Assembly: GCF_019024285.1 (NCBI RefSeq)
Contig: NZ_WMKZ01000023.1
Coordinates: forward strand, 1-64,000
Reading direction: 5' to 3'
Length of the DNA: 64,000 nucleotides
From: Alkalihalobacterium elongatum
GTDB lineage: Bacteria; Bacillota; Bacilli; Bacillales; Bacillaceae_F
In this document: positions 27,055 to 34,501 of the stretch, one piece after another
Numbering within the stretch: position 1 is the first letter of the stretch
Layout: each line of letters begins with the position of its first letter
Program-made: the position numbers and the translations under genes
The notes under the pieces: model-generated
The model's database searches: none
Told to the model about the DNA's origin: nothing
The model's input: the letters and a program-made list of their open reading frames with translations, nothing else

Positions 27055-27330
27055 TAAAGCGGTTTCGAAAATATTTTTAAAAAGTATTGCGTTTAAATTT
27101 ATGGGCATATATAATTAATTTACGAAAGCGGTTTCTAGAAAAAATGATACAGTAAAGGTATTATTTCGGTTTATTTTACAAGATAGTTGAAAATGTAAGT
27201 GCTTTCCTATTAGTATTAAGATAAAAAACGGTGAGTAGTAATCAACAGAAAACATTTTTACGAAAGTGCTTTCATATTGTGTAAATTAATTATTTTTGGT
27301 TTTTTTTTACTAGTTTACGAAAGGGGTTTC
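27055..27330. promoter_or_regulatory. Array of five LacI/CcpA-type operators before the GH1 gene
   Basis: TAAAGCGGTTTC (27055-27066), GAAAGCGGTTTC (27124-27135), GTAAGTGCTTTC (27195-27206), GAAAGTGCTTTC (27262-27273), GAAAGGGGTTTC (27319-27330). Centres are 69, 71, 67 and 57 bp apart. They resemble LacI-family sites, including cre, but most start CG/AC instead of the TG of cre. The last one overlaps the ribosome-binding site. Apart from these and one promoter, the 26839-27333 stretch holds no gene. Confidence 0.65.
27087..27115 (+). promoter_or_regulatory. Promoter of the GH1 gene
   Basis: TTGCGT (27087-27092), 17 bp, TATAAT (27110-27115). The transcription start predicted near 27122 falls at the second operator (27124-27135), as expected for repression. 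Confidence 0.6.
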
Positions 27331-27333
27331 GAA

Positions 27334-28680
27334 ATGTCTATTATACAATTTCCGAAAGACATGAAGTGGGGTGTCGCTACAGCATCTTATCAAATTGAGG
27401 GTGCTGTAAATGAAGGAGGAAGAGGGGTGTCCATTTGGGATACGTTCTCTAAAACTCCTGGGAAAGTCGTTAATGGTGACAATGGTGATGTGGCTTGTGA
27501 CAGCTACCACAGATACAATGAAGACATTGAAATTATGGAAGATTTAGGAGTTGATTTCTACCGTTTTTCAGTGGCTTGGCCAAGAATTTTTCCGAACGGT
27601 ACAGGTGAATTGAACCAAGAGGGATTAGATTATTATCATGGATTAGTTGATAGTTTGCTAGAGAAGGGAATTGAACCCATGTGTACCCTCTATCACTGGG
27701 ATCTTCCTCAAGCACTTCAAGATAAGGGTGGCTGGGGCAACCGTGAGACGATTGATGCTTACATTAACTATGCAGAAGTAATGTTTAATGAATTCAAAGG
27801 GAAAATTAAGCATTGGATTACTTTTAATGAACCATGGTGTGTTTCATTTTTGTCTAACTTCGCAGGTATTCATGCACCAGGGAATCAAGACCTTCAATTA
27901 GCTGTCGATGTGGCACACCACTTACATGTTGCTCATGGGAAGGCGGTCATTCGCTTCCGTGAGCTTGGACTGGAAGGGCAAATTGGTTACGCACCGAATG
28001 TGGAGTGGAACGAACCTTACAGTAATAAGCAAGAGGATATTGAAGCTTGTAAACGTGCCAATGCTTACTTCATGGACTGGTTTTTTGATCCAGTATTTAA
28101 GGGGTCATACCCACAGTTCATGGTAGATTGGTTTGAAAAGAAAGGTGTTACGTTAAACATCGAAGAAGGTGACATGGAAATCATCCACCAGCCAATTGAT
28201 TTCCTTGGTATCAATTACTATTCAGGCAGTGTCGGTCGTTATAAGGAAAATGAAGGATTATTCGACCATGAACGGGTTGACACTGGTTATCTGAAAACGG
28301 ATATTGGATGGAATGTCTACCCCGAAGGTTTCTACAAGGTATTGACGCATATCGGAGAGACTTATGGAGATGTGCCGATCTATATCACAGAAAATGGATC
28401 TTGTTACAATGACGAACCAGAGCATGGACAAGTGAAAGATAACAAGCGTGTTGACTATTTAAAACAGCACTTAGTATCTTTACACAGAAGTATGGAAACA
28501 GGTGTAAATATTAAAGGATATTTAACTTGGTCCTTACTAGATAACTTCGAGTGGGCTGAAGGATATACTATGCGTTTTGGAATAGTTCACGTCAATTATC
28601 GAACAATGGAACGTACGAAGAAAGATAGCTTCTATTGGTACAAGCAAACGATCTCAAATAATTTCTTCGAGGTAAAATAA
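27334..28680 (+). CDS. GH1 family beta-glucosidase
   Basis: 448-residue (beta/alpha)8 glycosidase of family GH1. Acid/base E166 in TFNEPWC and nucleophile E353 in YITENGS are present, as are the N-terminal WGVATASYQIEGA and C-terminal GYLTWSLLDNFEWAEGY segments. There is no signal peptide, so it acts in the cytosol, most likely on laminaribiose, cellobiose or short beta-glucans imported by the neighbouring ABC system; it lacks visible phospho-sugar specificity evidence. Start ATG 27334 follows AAGGGG, which is part of an operator-like palindrome (27319-27330), so repressor binding and translation signal share bases. Confidence 0.93.
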   Translation: MSIIQFPKDMKWGVATASYQIEGAVNEGGRGVSIWDTFSKTPGKVVNGDNGDVACDSYHRYNEDIEIMEDLGVDFYRFSVAWPRIFPNGTGELNQEGLDYYHGLVDSLLEKGIEPMCTLYHWDLPQALQDKGGWGNRETIDAYINYAEVMFNEFKGKIKHWITFNEPWCVSFLSNFAGIHAPGNQDLQLAVDVAHHLHVAHGKAVIRFRELGLEGQIGYAPNVEWNEPYSNKQEDIEACKRANAYFMDWFFDPVFKGSYPQFMVDWFEKKGVTLNIEEGDMEIIHQPIDFLGINYYSGSVGRYKENEGLFDHERVDTGYLKTDIGWNVYPEGFYKVLTHIGETYGDVPIYITENGSCYNDEPEHGQVKDNKRVDYLKQHLVSLHRSMETGVNIKGYLTWSLLDNFEWAEGYTMRFGIVHVNYRTMERTKKDSFYWYKQTISNNFFEVK

Positions 28681-28781
28681 TTTGTTTTCACTGTCATAAA
28701 GGCAATTCAAGAGGCGCTCCCTGCTTTGATAGTCTATCAATTACTAGTTGAAACGGGGAGTTTCCACAGAATTTCCGCGAC

Positions 28782-28836
28782 AACTAAAGCGCTTTAGTTA
28801 ATGGTGTGAAAATGTTCCTATAGTAAGCGCTTACTA
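28782..28836. promoter_or_regulatory. Two perfect palindromic operators before the ABC transporter operon
   Basis: AACTAAAGCGCTTTAGTT (28782-28799, perfect 18-bp palindrome) and TAGTAAGCGCTTACTA (28821-28836, perfect 16-bp palindrome), centres 38 bp apart. TATAGT at 28819-28824 may be the -10, so both would cover the promoter. The AAGCGCTT cores match sites before the phosphorylase and GH16 genes. The rest of 28681-29032 contains no gene. Confidence 0.65.
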
Positions 28837-29032
28837 CGAAGAAACTAGAAGGGACCGAGATTATAATGCCAGTTACAACAAGAAGGAAACTAAGATCGGA
28901 CCCTTTTATATGAAAGTTTGCTCTTTAGAAAGAGATCTTTTGAGGAGGTGATGGAGCAGCGGATTACGATAGGGGTTACTTGTTTCACTAGATAAAAACA
29001 AAAATTAAATTCATTCAAGGGGGAAAAGAAAA

Positions 29033-30331
29033 ATGTCTAAATTTTTGAAACTAGCAGCATCGACAGTATTAGCTGTTTCATTCCTAGCGGCGTGTGGTGG
29101 AAACGACGATGCTCCAGAAGAGAACGTAGTTGACGACGCAGCGACAGAAACAATCGGTGATGGTGATGTCGAATTAGTATTCTGGGAGTTCGGTAACACT
29201 GGGTACGATAAATTAATTGAAGAATACGTTGCAGAGAATCCGCATGTATCTATCAACCTTCAAAACAGTGACATGAATGACTTACACGACAACTTATTTA
29301 CTTCTATCTCTGCTGGATCTGGTGCGCCAGATATCACAATGATTGAGGAAGCACAAATTGAGAGATATCGTAATGCAGAGCATGCATTTACAAATCTATT
29401 TGACCATGGTGCAGAAGCTGTAAGAGATAATTATCTTGATTGGGTATTCCAAAACGGTGAAAATGCTGATGGCGACTTCCTATTTGGATTACCGACGGAT
29501 ATTGGTCCAACAGTAATGTTCTATCGTACAGATGTTTTTGAAGAAGCTGGTTTCGAGTCTTCTCCAGAAGCTGTTTCTGAATTAGTTGCAACTTGGGATG
29601 ATTTCGAAAAAGTTGCTGAGGAAATTAAAGAGAAAACGGGCAAACTTATGACAGACGCTGGTGAGCTTATTTACAACGCACGTCGTGATCAATCAACGCA
29701 ACAATATTTTAATACGAATGACGAGTTAATTATGACAGAGCACAACCAAATTAAAGATGGTTTTGAGTATGTTGCTAATCTACTTGATAAAGGTTTAGTT
29801 GGAGATATTCCTCTTTGGACTCCAGAATGGTTTTCTGGTATGGGTGAAGGAACTTACGCAACAATGTTAGCTCCAGCTTGGATGCAAGGTGTAATCAAAG
29901 ACAACAGTCCAGAACCTGGAGTTTGGTCAATCACGACAATGCCTGAAGGCGCTGGAAACTGGGGTGGGTCATACCTAGCTGTACCAGCTGAAAGTGAGCA
30001 TGCAGAAGAAGCTTACAAGTTCATTGAGTGGTTAACAGCACCTGAACAACAATTAAAAGCATTTTTAGATTACGGATTATTCCCATCAGCACCTGCTGTG
30101 TATGATATGCCAGAATTCTTGGAGTATGAAGATGCTTACTTCGGGGGTATTGCTACGGCTCAAATATTCTCAGAAGCTGCGCAACAAGTAGTACCAGTTT
30201 ACAAAGGACGTTTATACTATCCAGTAGATGATGAAATGAAAGAAGCACTTGATAACGTAGCTGCTGGTGCAGACGTAGGCCAAGAGTGGGACTCTGCCCT
30301 TCAAAGAATTGAAAGAATTATAGGACGCTAA
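29033..30331 (+). CDS. Sugar ABC transporter substrate-binding lipoprotein
   Basis: 432-residue CUT1-type solute-binding lipoprotein: lipobox FLAAC (C21), acidic linker, then VELVFWEFGNTGYDKLIEEYV, AGSGAPDITMIEEAQIERY, GLPTDIGPTVMFYRTDVFEEAG and FIEWLTAPEQQLKAF, all usual for maltose/oligosaccharide-type binding proteins. Genomic context points to beta-1,3-gluco-oligosaccharides. AAGGGGGAAAAG precedes the ATG. First gene of the transporter operon; a terminator-like hairpin downstream should reduce permease mRNA relative to binding protein. Confidence 0.92.
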   Translation: MSKFLKLAASTVLAVSFLAACGGNDDAPEENVVDDAATETIGDGDVELVFWEFGNTGYDKLIEEYVAENPHVSINLQNSDMNDLHDNLFTSISAGSGAPDITMIEEAQIERYRNAEHAFTNLFDHGAEAVRDNYLDWVFQNGENADGDFLFGLPTDIGPTVMFYRTDVFEEAGFESSPEAVSELVATWDDFEKVAEEIKEKTGKLMTDAGELIYNARRDQSTQQYFNTNDELIMTEHNQIKDGFEYVANLLDKGLVGDIPLWTPEWFSGMGEGTYATMLAPAWMQGVIKDNSPEPGVWSITTMPEGAGNWGGSYLAVPAESEHAEEAYKFIEWLTAPEQQLKAFLDYGLFPSAPAVYDMPEFLEYEDAYFGGIATAQIFSEAAQQVVPVYKGRLYYPVDDEMKEALDNVAAGADVGQEWDSALQRIERIIGR

Positions 30332-30404
30332 TAGCTTCATTAAAGAATAGTAGGTGTCCCATAATACTTTTTCAAACGATGGCAGTGGCTTTCGTTGATC
30401 CTTT

Positions 30405-30437
30405 CCCACTATGAGAATACTACTCATAGTGGGGTTT
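30405..30437 (+). terminator. Terminator/attenuator between binding protein and permease genes
   Basis: Perfect 11-bp stem CCCACTATGAG (30405-30415) with 30423-30433, then GTTTT. Partial termination here would give excess binding protein, as is common for such operons. Confidence 0.75.
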
Positions 30438-30795
30438 TAAAAAAAGTGTCTACTTCTCTTATTGCTTACAGGTTGTCGTAAGAGGTCTGGAGATAACCAC
30501 CATATAAAATTAAGTATTTCCATAAAGCTGTTCTAACTAGTAACCTTGTTGGTTTCGAGGATGGCTTTACTATAGAGATATTCTGGAAACTGATAAGAAG
30601 TATTGTATTCCTATCCAAGGACATTCTCGAAAACCAACAAGAAAAGTGTCATTGCCAATGGTTAGCTGCCGACTGAGGCGAGTAAAGTGTCTCAACGTCT
30701 ATGGGCGGTCAAGCTAGACTGTTTTTTTAATTAAAGAATTTATCTTTACATTCATAGTAAAAACATAAAAATATTTCCGTGAGGGGGTACCAACG
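30438..30795. repeat. Spacer with long imperfect inverted repeat
   Basis: CTTGTTGGTTTCGAGGATG (30545-30563) faces its near-complement at 30622-30641 (one extra base, one mismatch), enclosing 58 bases. No gene in the spacer. The arms make a stem of about 19 bp, which could be an RNA structure in the operon leader of the permeases or an inserted miniature element. Confidence 0.5.
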
Positions 30796-31713
30796 TTGGA
30801 GACGACTAAAAAGGCCAAATGGCTAACTGAGAAACGACGAACCGCTTTATCAGCATATTTATTTATCTCTCCATTCTTTATTTTATTTGCCATTTTTGGA
30901 TTGTTCCCAATGATATTCAGCTTCTATTTATCGTTCTTTCGCTGGGACGGTTTGAACCCGATGACATTCAACGGTTTCGATAACTTTAAATTTATTCTTA
31001 ATGACCCAGTATTTTATTCGGCGATAAAAAATACGTTTATTATCGGGTTGCTAGGAACATTGCCACAAATCATAGTAGCGATCATCATCGCTTTTGCTTT
31101 AAATTCAACACTTATACGTTTCCGTAATACATTTAGAACGTTCATTTTCTTACCATATATCACATCTATTGTAGCTGTGGCCATTATCTTCGGGGTTGTA
31201 TTTAATAATCAGCCATTTGGATTTGCCAACTACGTTCTGAGCTTTTTTGATATGGGTCCAATCCGTTGGAATGCAGAATATTGGCCGGTAAAGATTGCTA
31301 TTGCCACAATGGTATTTTGGCGTTGGGTAGGGTACAACACAATTATTTTCTTAGCTGGGATGCAGAGTATTCCTAGAGAGCTATACGAGGCAGCAAAGAT
31401 TGATGGAGCAACTCTCTTTCAGCAGATTCGTCTCATTACACTCCCGATGCTGAAGCCTATTACAATGTTTGTTGTATTCACAGCAACGATCGGAAGTTTG
31501 CAGTTATTCACAGAGCCATTAATTTTCTTAGGACGAGGCTTGCGTGAAGAAGGGATTACAATGGTAGCTTACCTATGGAGAGATGCATTTGTTTACAATT
31601 CATTTGGAACCGCATCTGCAGCAGCAATTGTCCTGTTTTTCATCATCATTACACTTACGGCAATTAACCTATTCATTACGAATCGAATTGGCCGTTCGAA
31701 AAAAGTTAGTTAG
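30796..31713 (+). CDS. Sugar ABC transporter permease (MalF/UgpA type)
   Basis: 305 residues with six membrane segments; the N-terminal AYLFISPFFILFAIFGLFPMIFSFYLSF and the EAA loop ELYEAAKIDGATLFQQIRLITLPML are typical of CUT1 permeases. TTG start at 30796 with GAGGGGG eight bases upstream. It pairs with the next gene to form the membrane channel; no ATPase gene is in the locus, so a shared MsmX/UgpC-type ATPase encoded elsewhere is expected. Confidence 0.93.
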   Translation: METTKKAKWLTEKRRTALSAYLFISPFFILFAIFGLFPMIFSFYLSFFRWDGLNPMTFNGFDNFKFILNDPVFYSAIKNTFIIGLLGTLPQIIVAIIIAFALNSTLIRFRNTFRTFIFLPYITSIVAVAIIFGVVFNNQPFGFANYVLSFFDMGPIRWNAEYWPVKIAIATMVFWRWVGYNTIIFLAGMQSIPRELYEAAKIDGATLFQQIRLITLPMLKPITMFVVFTATIGSLQLFTEPLIFLGRGLREEGITMVAYLWRDAFVYNSFGTASAAAIVLFFIIITLTAINLFITNRIGRSKKVS

Positions 31714-31724
31714 GGGGGACTATT

Positions 31725-32576
31725 ATGGCAGTCAAAAAAGAAGTTGGAGAAGGGAAATTCTCAATTAAAAAAGCATCTATCTACTTATTTTTAACCGTTG
31801 GATCTTTAGTTTCCCTGTTTCCATTCTATTATATGTTCGTGATGGCGACTCGCTTAAATAGAGAGATTAACGCAGTTCCACCACCGTTTACACCTGGGAA
31901 ACATTTGGTGGAGAACTTTCAAAAGGTAACGAACAATATCGATTTCTTCGGAGCAATGTGGAACTCCTTTTACGTTGCCACAACGATTACGATTGGGACA
32001 TTATTCTTATGTTCACTCGCCGGTTATGCGTTTGCTAAACTTGAGTTTAAAGGGAAAAATGTATTGTTCGTAATGATTTTAGTGACGATGATGGTGCCGC
32101 CGCAGTTAGGATTAATTCCACAATACTACATCATCACTACTCTTGGCTGGTTGAATGACTTTAAAGCACTTATTATACCTGGACTTATTAATGCATTCGG
32201 AATCTTTTGGATGAGGCAGTACATTAAAGACGGTGTGCCTTATGAAATTATTGAGGCAGCGAAAATTGACGGATGCTCTAACTTCCGAATTTATTGGAAT
32301 GTTGTAGTACCAATGATACTTCCTGCTTTTGCAACGCTAGGGATAATCGTGTTTATGCACGTGTGGAACGACTTCTTATGGCCGCTTGTCGTGTTACGCG
32401 ATCCGTCAGTGCACACGCTCCAAGTTGCATTACGTGCGTTGAATGACGCTCGTCAAATGGACTATGGTATGATTATGTCTGGAACGTTCTGGGCGACAGT
32501 TCCGTTAATTATTGTATTCTTATTATTTAATCGATTATTTATTCAAAGCTTGTCAGAAGGTGCTGTGAAGAGTTAA
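31725..32576 (+). CDS. Sugar ABC transporter permease (MalG/UgpE type)
   Basis: 283 residues, six membrane segments, with LVSLFPFYYMFVMATR at the N terminus and the EAA loop EIIEAAKIDGCSNFRIYWNVVVPMI. Eleven bases after the first permease gene; AGGGGGGAC precedes ATG 31725. Partner of the preceding permease in a CUT1 importer, presumably for gluco-oligosaccharides. Confidence 0.93.
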   Translation: MAVKKEVGEGKFSIKKASIYLFLTVGSLVSLFPFYYMFVMATRLNREINAVPPPFTPGKHLVENFQKVTNNIDFFGAMWNSFYVATTITIGTLFLCSLAGYAFAKLEFKGKNVLFVMILVTMMVPPQLGLIPQYYIITTLGWLNDFKALIIPGLINAFGIFWMRQYIKDGVPYEIIEAAKIDGCSNFRIYWNVVVPMILPAFATLGIIVFMHVWNDFLWPLVVLRDPSVHTLQVALRALNDARQMDYGMIMSGTFWATVPLIIVFLLFNRLFIQSLSEGAVKS

Positions 32577-32714
32577 TAGGTTTATTGAGACAGTTGGGCA
32601 AGTTTAGAATGCTAAACCTTTATTCGAAAGTCTACGGTGTTTCTGTCACCTAGGTTACAGGAACACCATATAAATTCTCTACACCATACATCGAGAAAAA
32701 ACGGGGTGACTAAG

Positions 32715-33320
32715 TTGGGCAGAATAATTTATTTAATCGCAGATACGGTCTATCGCTTCATAGCGTTAAACATTTTATGGTTGTTGTTCTTTGTAATGGG
32801 ACTAGGTGTGTTTGGAATTATGCCAGCGACGGTAGCCTTGTTTCGAGTGGTAAGAGAATGGATAAAAGGAGATCCGCATTTCCCTCTTTTCAGCAACTAC
32901 TTAAAATTTTATAAAGGGGAATTTATCAGGTCGAATCTTCTAGGTGCATTCTTTGCAATAGTGTTTTATATTATTTATGTGAACTTCTCATTTGTTACGT
33001 ACTTTTACCAAGAGTCGATTCACTTCTATATCTATCTCGTTATATTCGGAATTGGAACCATCGCAGTGATGACCTTTTTAAACACTTTCTCCGTAATGGC
33101 CCATTTCGAATATAAAAAGACGAGCCAATATTTAAAAGCAGCTGCAGGACTTGTGTTTGCCCGTCCGTTGACTGCATTGTTGCAGCTATTTTGGCTGTTT
33201 GCTTACTTGTTGGTAGCTATTAATTTCCCAAAAATTTTCATTGCCATTGGTATCAGTGTCTTTGCCTATGTGCTGATGAGTATTAACTATTCGGTCTTCA
33301 AAAAATATAACGCAGTCTAA
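32715..33320 (+). CDS. YesL-like DUF624 membrane protein
   Basis: 201 residues with four or five membrane segments: LNILWLLFFVMGLGVFGIMPATVALFRVVREWIKGD is the family hallmark (DUF624, YesL). DUF624 proteins accompany CUT1 sugar transporters and polysaccharide lyases in Bacillaceae, function unknown. The frame is open from 32637, but TTG 32715 (six bases after GGGGTG) yields the normal N terminus MGRIIYLIADTVYRF. In operon with the permeases. Confidence 0.8.
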   Translation: MGRIIYLIADTVYRFIALNILWLLFFVMGLGVFGIMPATVALFRVVREWIKGDPHFPLFSNYLKFYKGEFIRSNLLGAFFAIVFYIIYVNFSFVTYFYQESIHFYIYLVIFGIGTIAVMTFLNTFSVMAHFEYKKTSQYLKAAAGLVFARPLTALLQLFWLFAYLLVAINFPKIFIAIGISVFAYVLMSINYSVFKKYNAV

Positions 33321-33373
33321 ACGTAGATGTTGAGGAAGCTATGCAATAGCTAAGAGAAAGGGGGAACTAAGTA

Positions 33374-34384
33374 ATGGCTACGATTTATGATATCGCCAAA
33401 AAGACAGGCTATTCCATTAGTACTGTTTCAAAGGTTTTAAATAACTACTCCGATGTAGGAGAAAAAGCTAAGAAAATAATAAACGAAGCTGTAGAAGAAT
33501 TAGGTTATTTTCCTAGCTCTAGTGCCAGGACGCTCTCGACCAAGAAATCTTGGACAATTGGGGTCGTTTTCGTAGAGGATTCAGGAATTGGAATGGAACA
33601 CCCTTTCTTTAATGCTGTTATTGAGAGCTTTAAAAAATCTGCTGAGAAGGAAGGTTATGACCTTCTTTTTGCATCCAACAATATAGGAAATGAACCGAAA
33701 TCCTATTTAGACCACTTCCGTTATCGAGGTGTTGATGGGGTTGTAGTCGTTTGTTCCAAAATGAATTCACCAGATGTGGAAAGGTTAATGGAGTCGGATA
33801 TCCCATCTGTTGTGATCGACCTCGATATGAGAGGAGCTAGTGCCGTATACAGTGATAACATCCATGGCAGTGAGTTAGCGGTGGATTACTTGTATTCTTT
33901 AGGACACAAAAAAATAGCACATATTTCCGGAAGTAAGAAATTGTATGTAGGAGAACAACGTTTGAAGGGCTTCCAGAGTGCCATGAAGAAGACTGGGCTC
34001 CATGCTCCAAAGGAATACATCGTGGATGGTGGAGTGTTTACCTACGATGGTGGAAAAGAAGCAATGGAGAAGCTCTTGAAGCTAGAGGATAAACCAACAG
34101 CCGTTTATGTGGCTGGAGACTTGATGGCCATTGGTGCTATTACGGCCATTCAAGAAGCGGGGTTGAAGGTACCAGATGACATTTCCGTCATCGGTTTTGA
34201 CGATATTCAAATTGGAAGATACATGACCCCTGGTTTAACGACGATCAAACAGGATACAACGCTTATTGGTAAAACGGCGGCAAGCCTCCTTTTCGAACAA
34301 ATTAATTCGAAGGAAAAGCAGTTTATGTCTATAAAAATACCAGTTAGATTGATTGAAAGAACATCTTGTAGACCAATAGAGTAG
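33374..34384 (+). CDS. LacI-family transcriptional regulator
   Basis: 336 residues. N-terminal helix-turn-helix and hinge (MATIYDIAKKTGYSISTVSKVLNNYSDV ... ARTLSTKK) are followed by a periplasmic-binding-like sensor domain (WTIGVVFVEDSG ... GVDGVVVVCSK ... VIGFDDIQIGRYMTPGLTTIKQD). It would bind an oligosaccharide or its breakdown product and control the locus; nine similar palindromes lie before the GH1, ABC, phosphorylase and GH16 genes. AAAGGGGGAAC precedes the ATG. Last gene of the transporter operon; a terminator overlaps its 3' end. Confidence 0.93.
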   Translation: MATIYDIAKKTGYSISTVSKVLNNYSDVGEKAKKIINEAVEELGYFPSSSARTLSTKKSWTIGVVFVEDSGIGMEHPFFNAVIESFKKSAEKEGYDLLFASNNIGNEPKSYLDHFRYRGVDGVVVVCSKMNSPDVERLMESDIPSVVIDLDMRGASAVYSDNIHGSELAVDYLYSLGHKKIAHISGSKKLYVGEQRLKGFQSAMKKTGLHAPKEYIVDGGVFTYDGGKEAMEKLLKLEDKPTAVYVAGDLMAIGAITAIQEAGLKVPDDISVIGFDDIQIGRYMTPGLTTIKQDTTLIGKTAASLLFEQINSKEKQFMSIKIPVRLIERTSCRPIE

Positions 34385-34411
34385 TTTATTGGTCTACAGA
34401 TATATTTTTTT
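34369..34411 (+). terminator. Terminator after the LacI gene
   Basis: TAGACCAATA (34369-34378) pairs perfectly with 34387-34396, with the stop codon in the loop; T7 follows after eight bases, so efficiency may be moderate. Confidence 0.65.
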
Positions 34412-34418
34412 ATTGGTT

Positions 34419-34434
34419 ACGAAAGCGCTTTAGT
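34419..34434. promoter_or_regulatory. LacI-type operator before the phosphorylase gene
   Basis: ACGAAAGCGCTTTAGT with a perfect AAAGCGCTTT core (34422-34431), 68 bases before the start codon. Confidence 0.6.
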
Positions 34435-34501
34435 TGCTTATGATAAGTAGATGGAACACTTGGTATTTTCGTCTTCAGAAAAAAAGTGGGAAGGTGATAC
34501 G

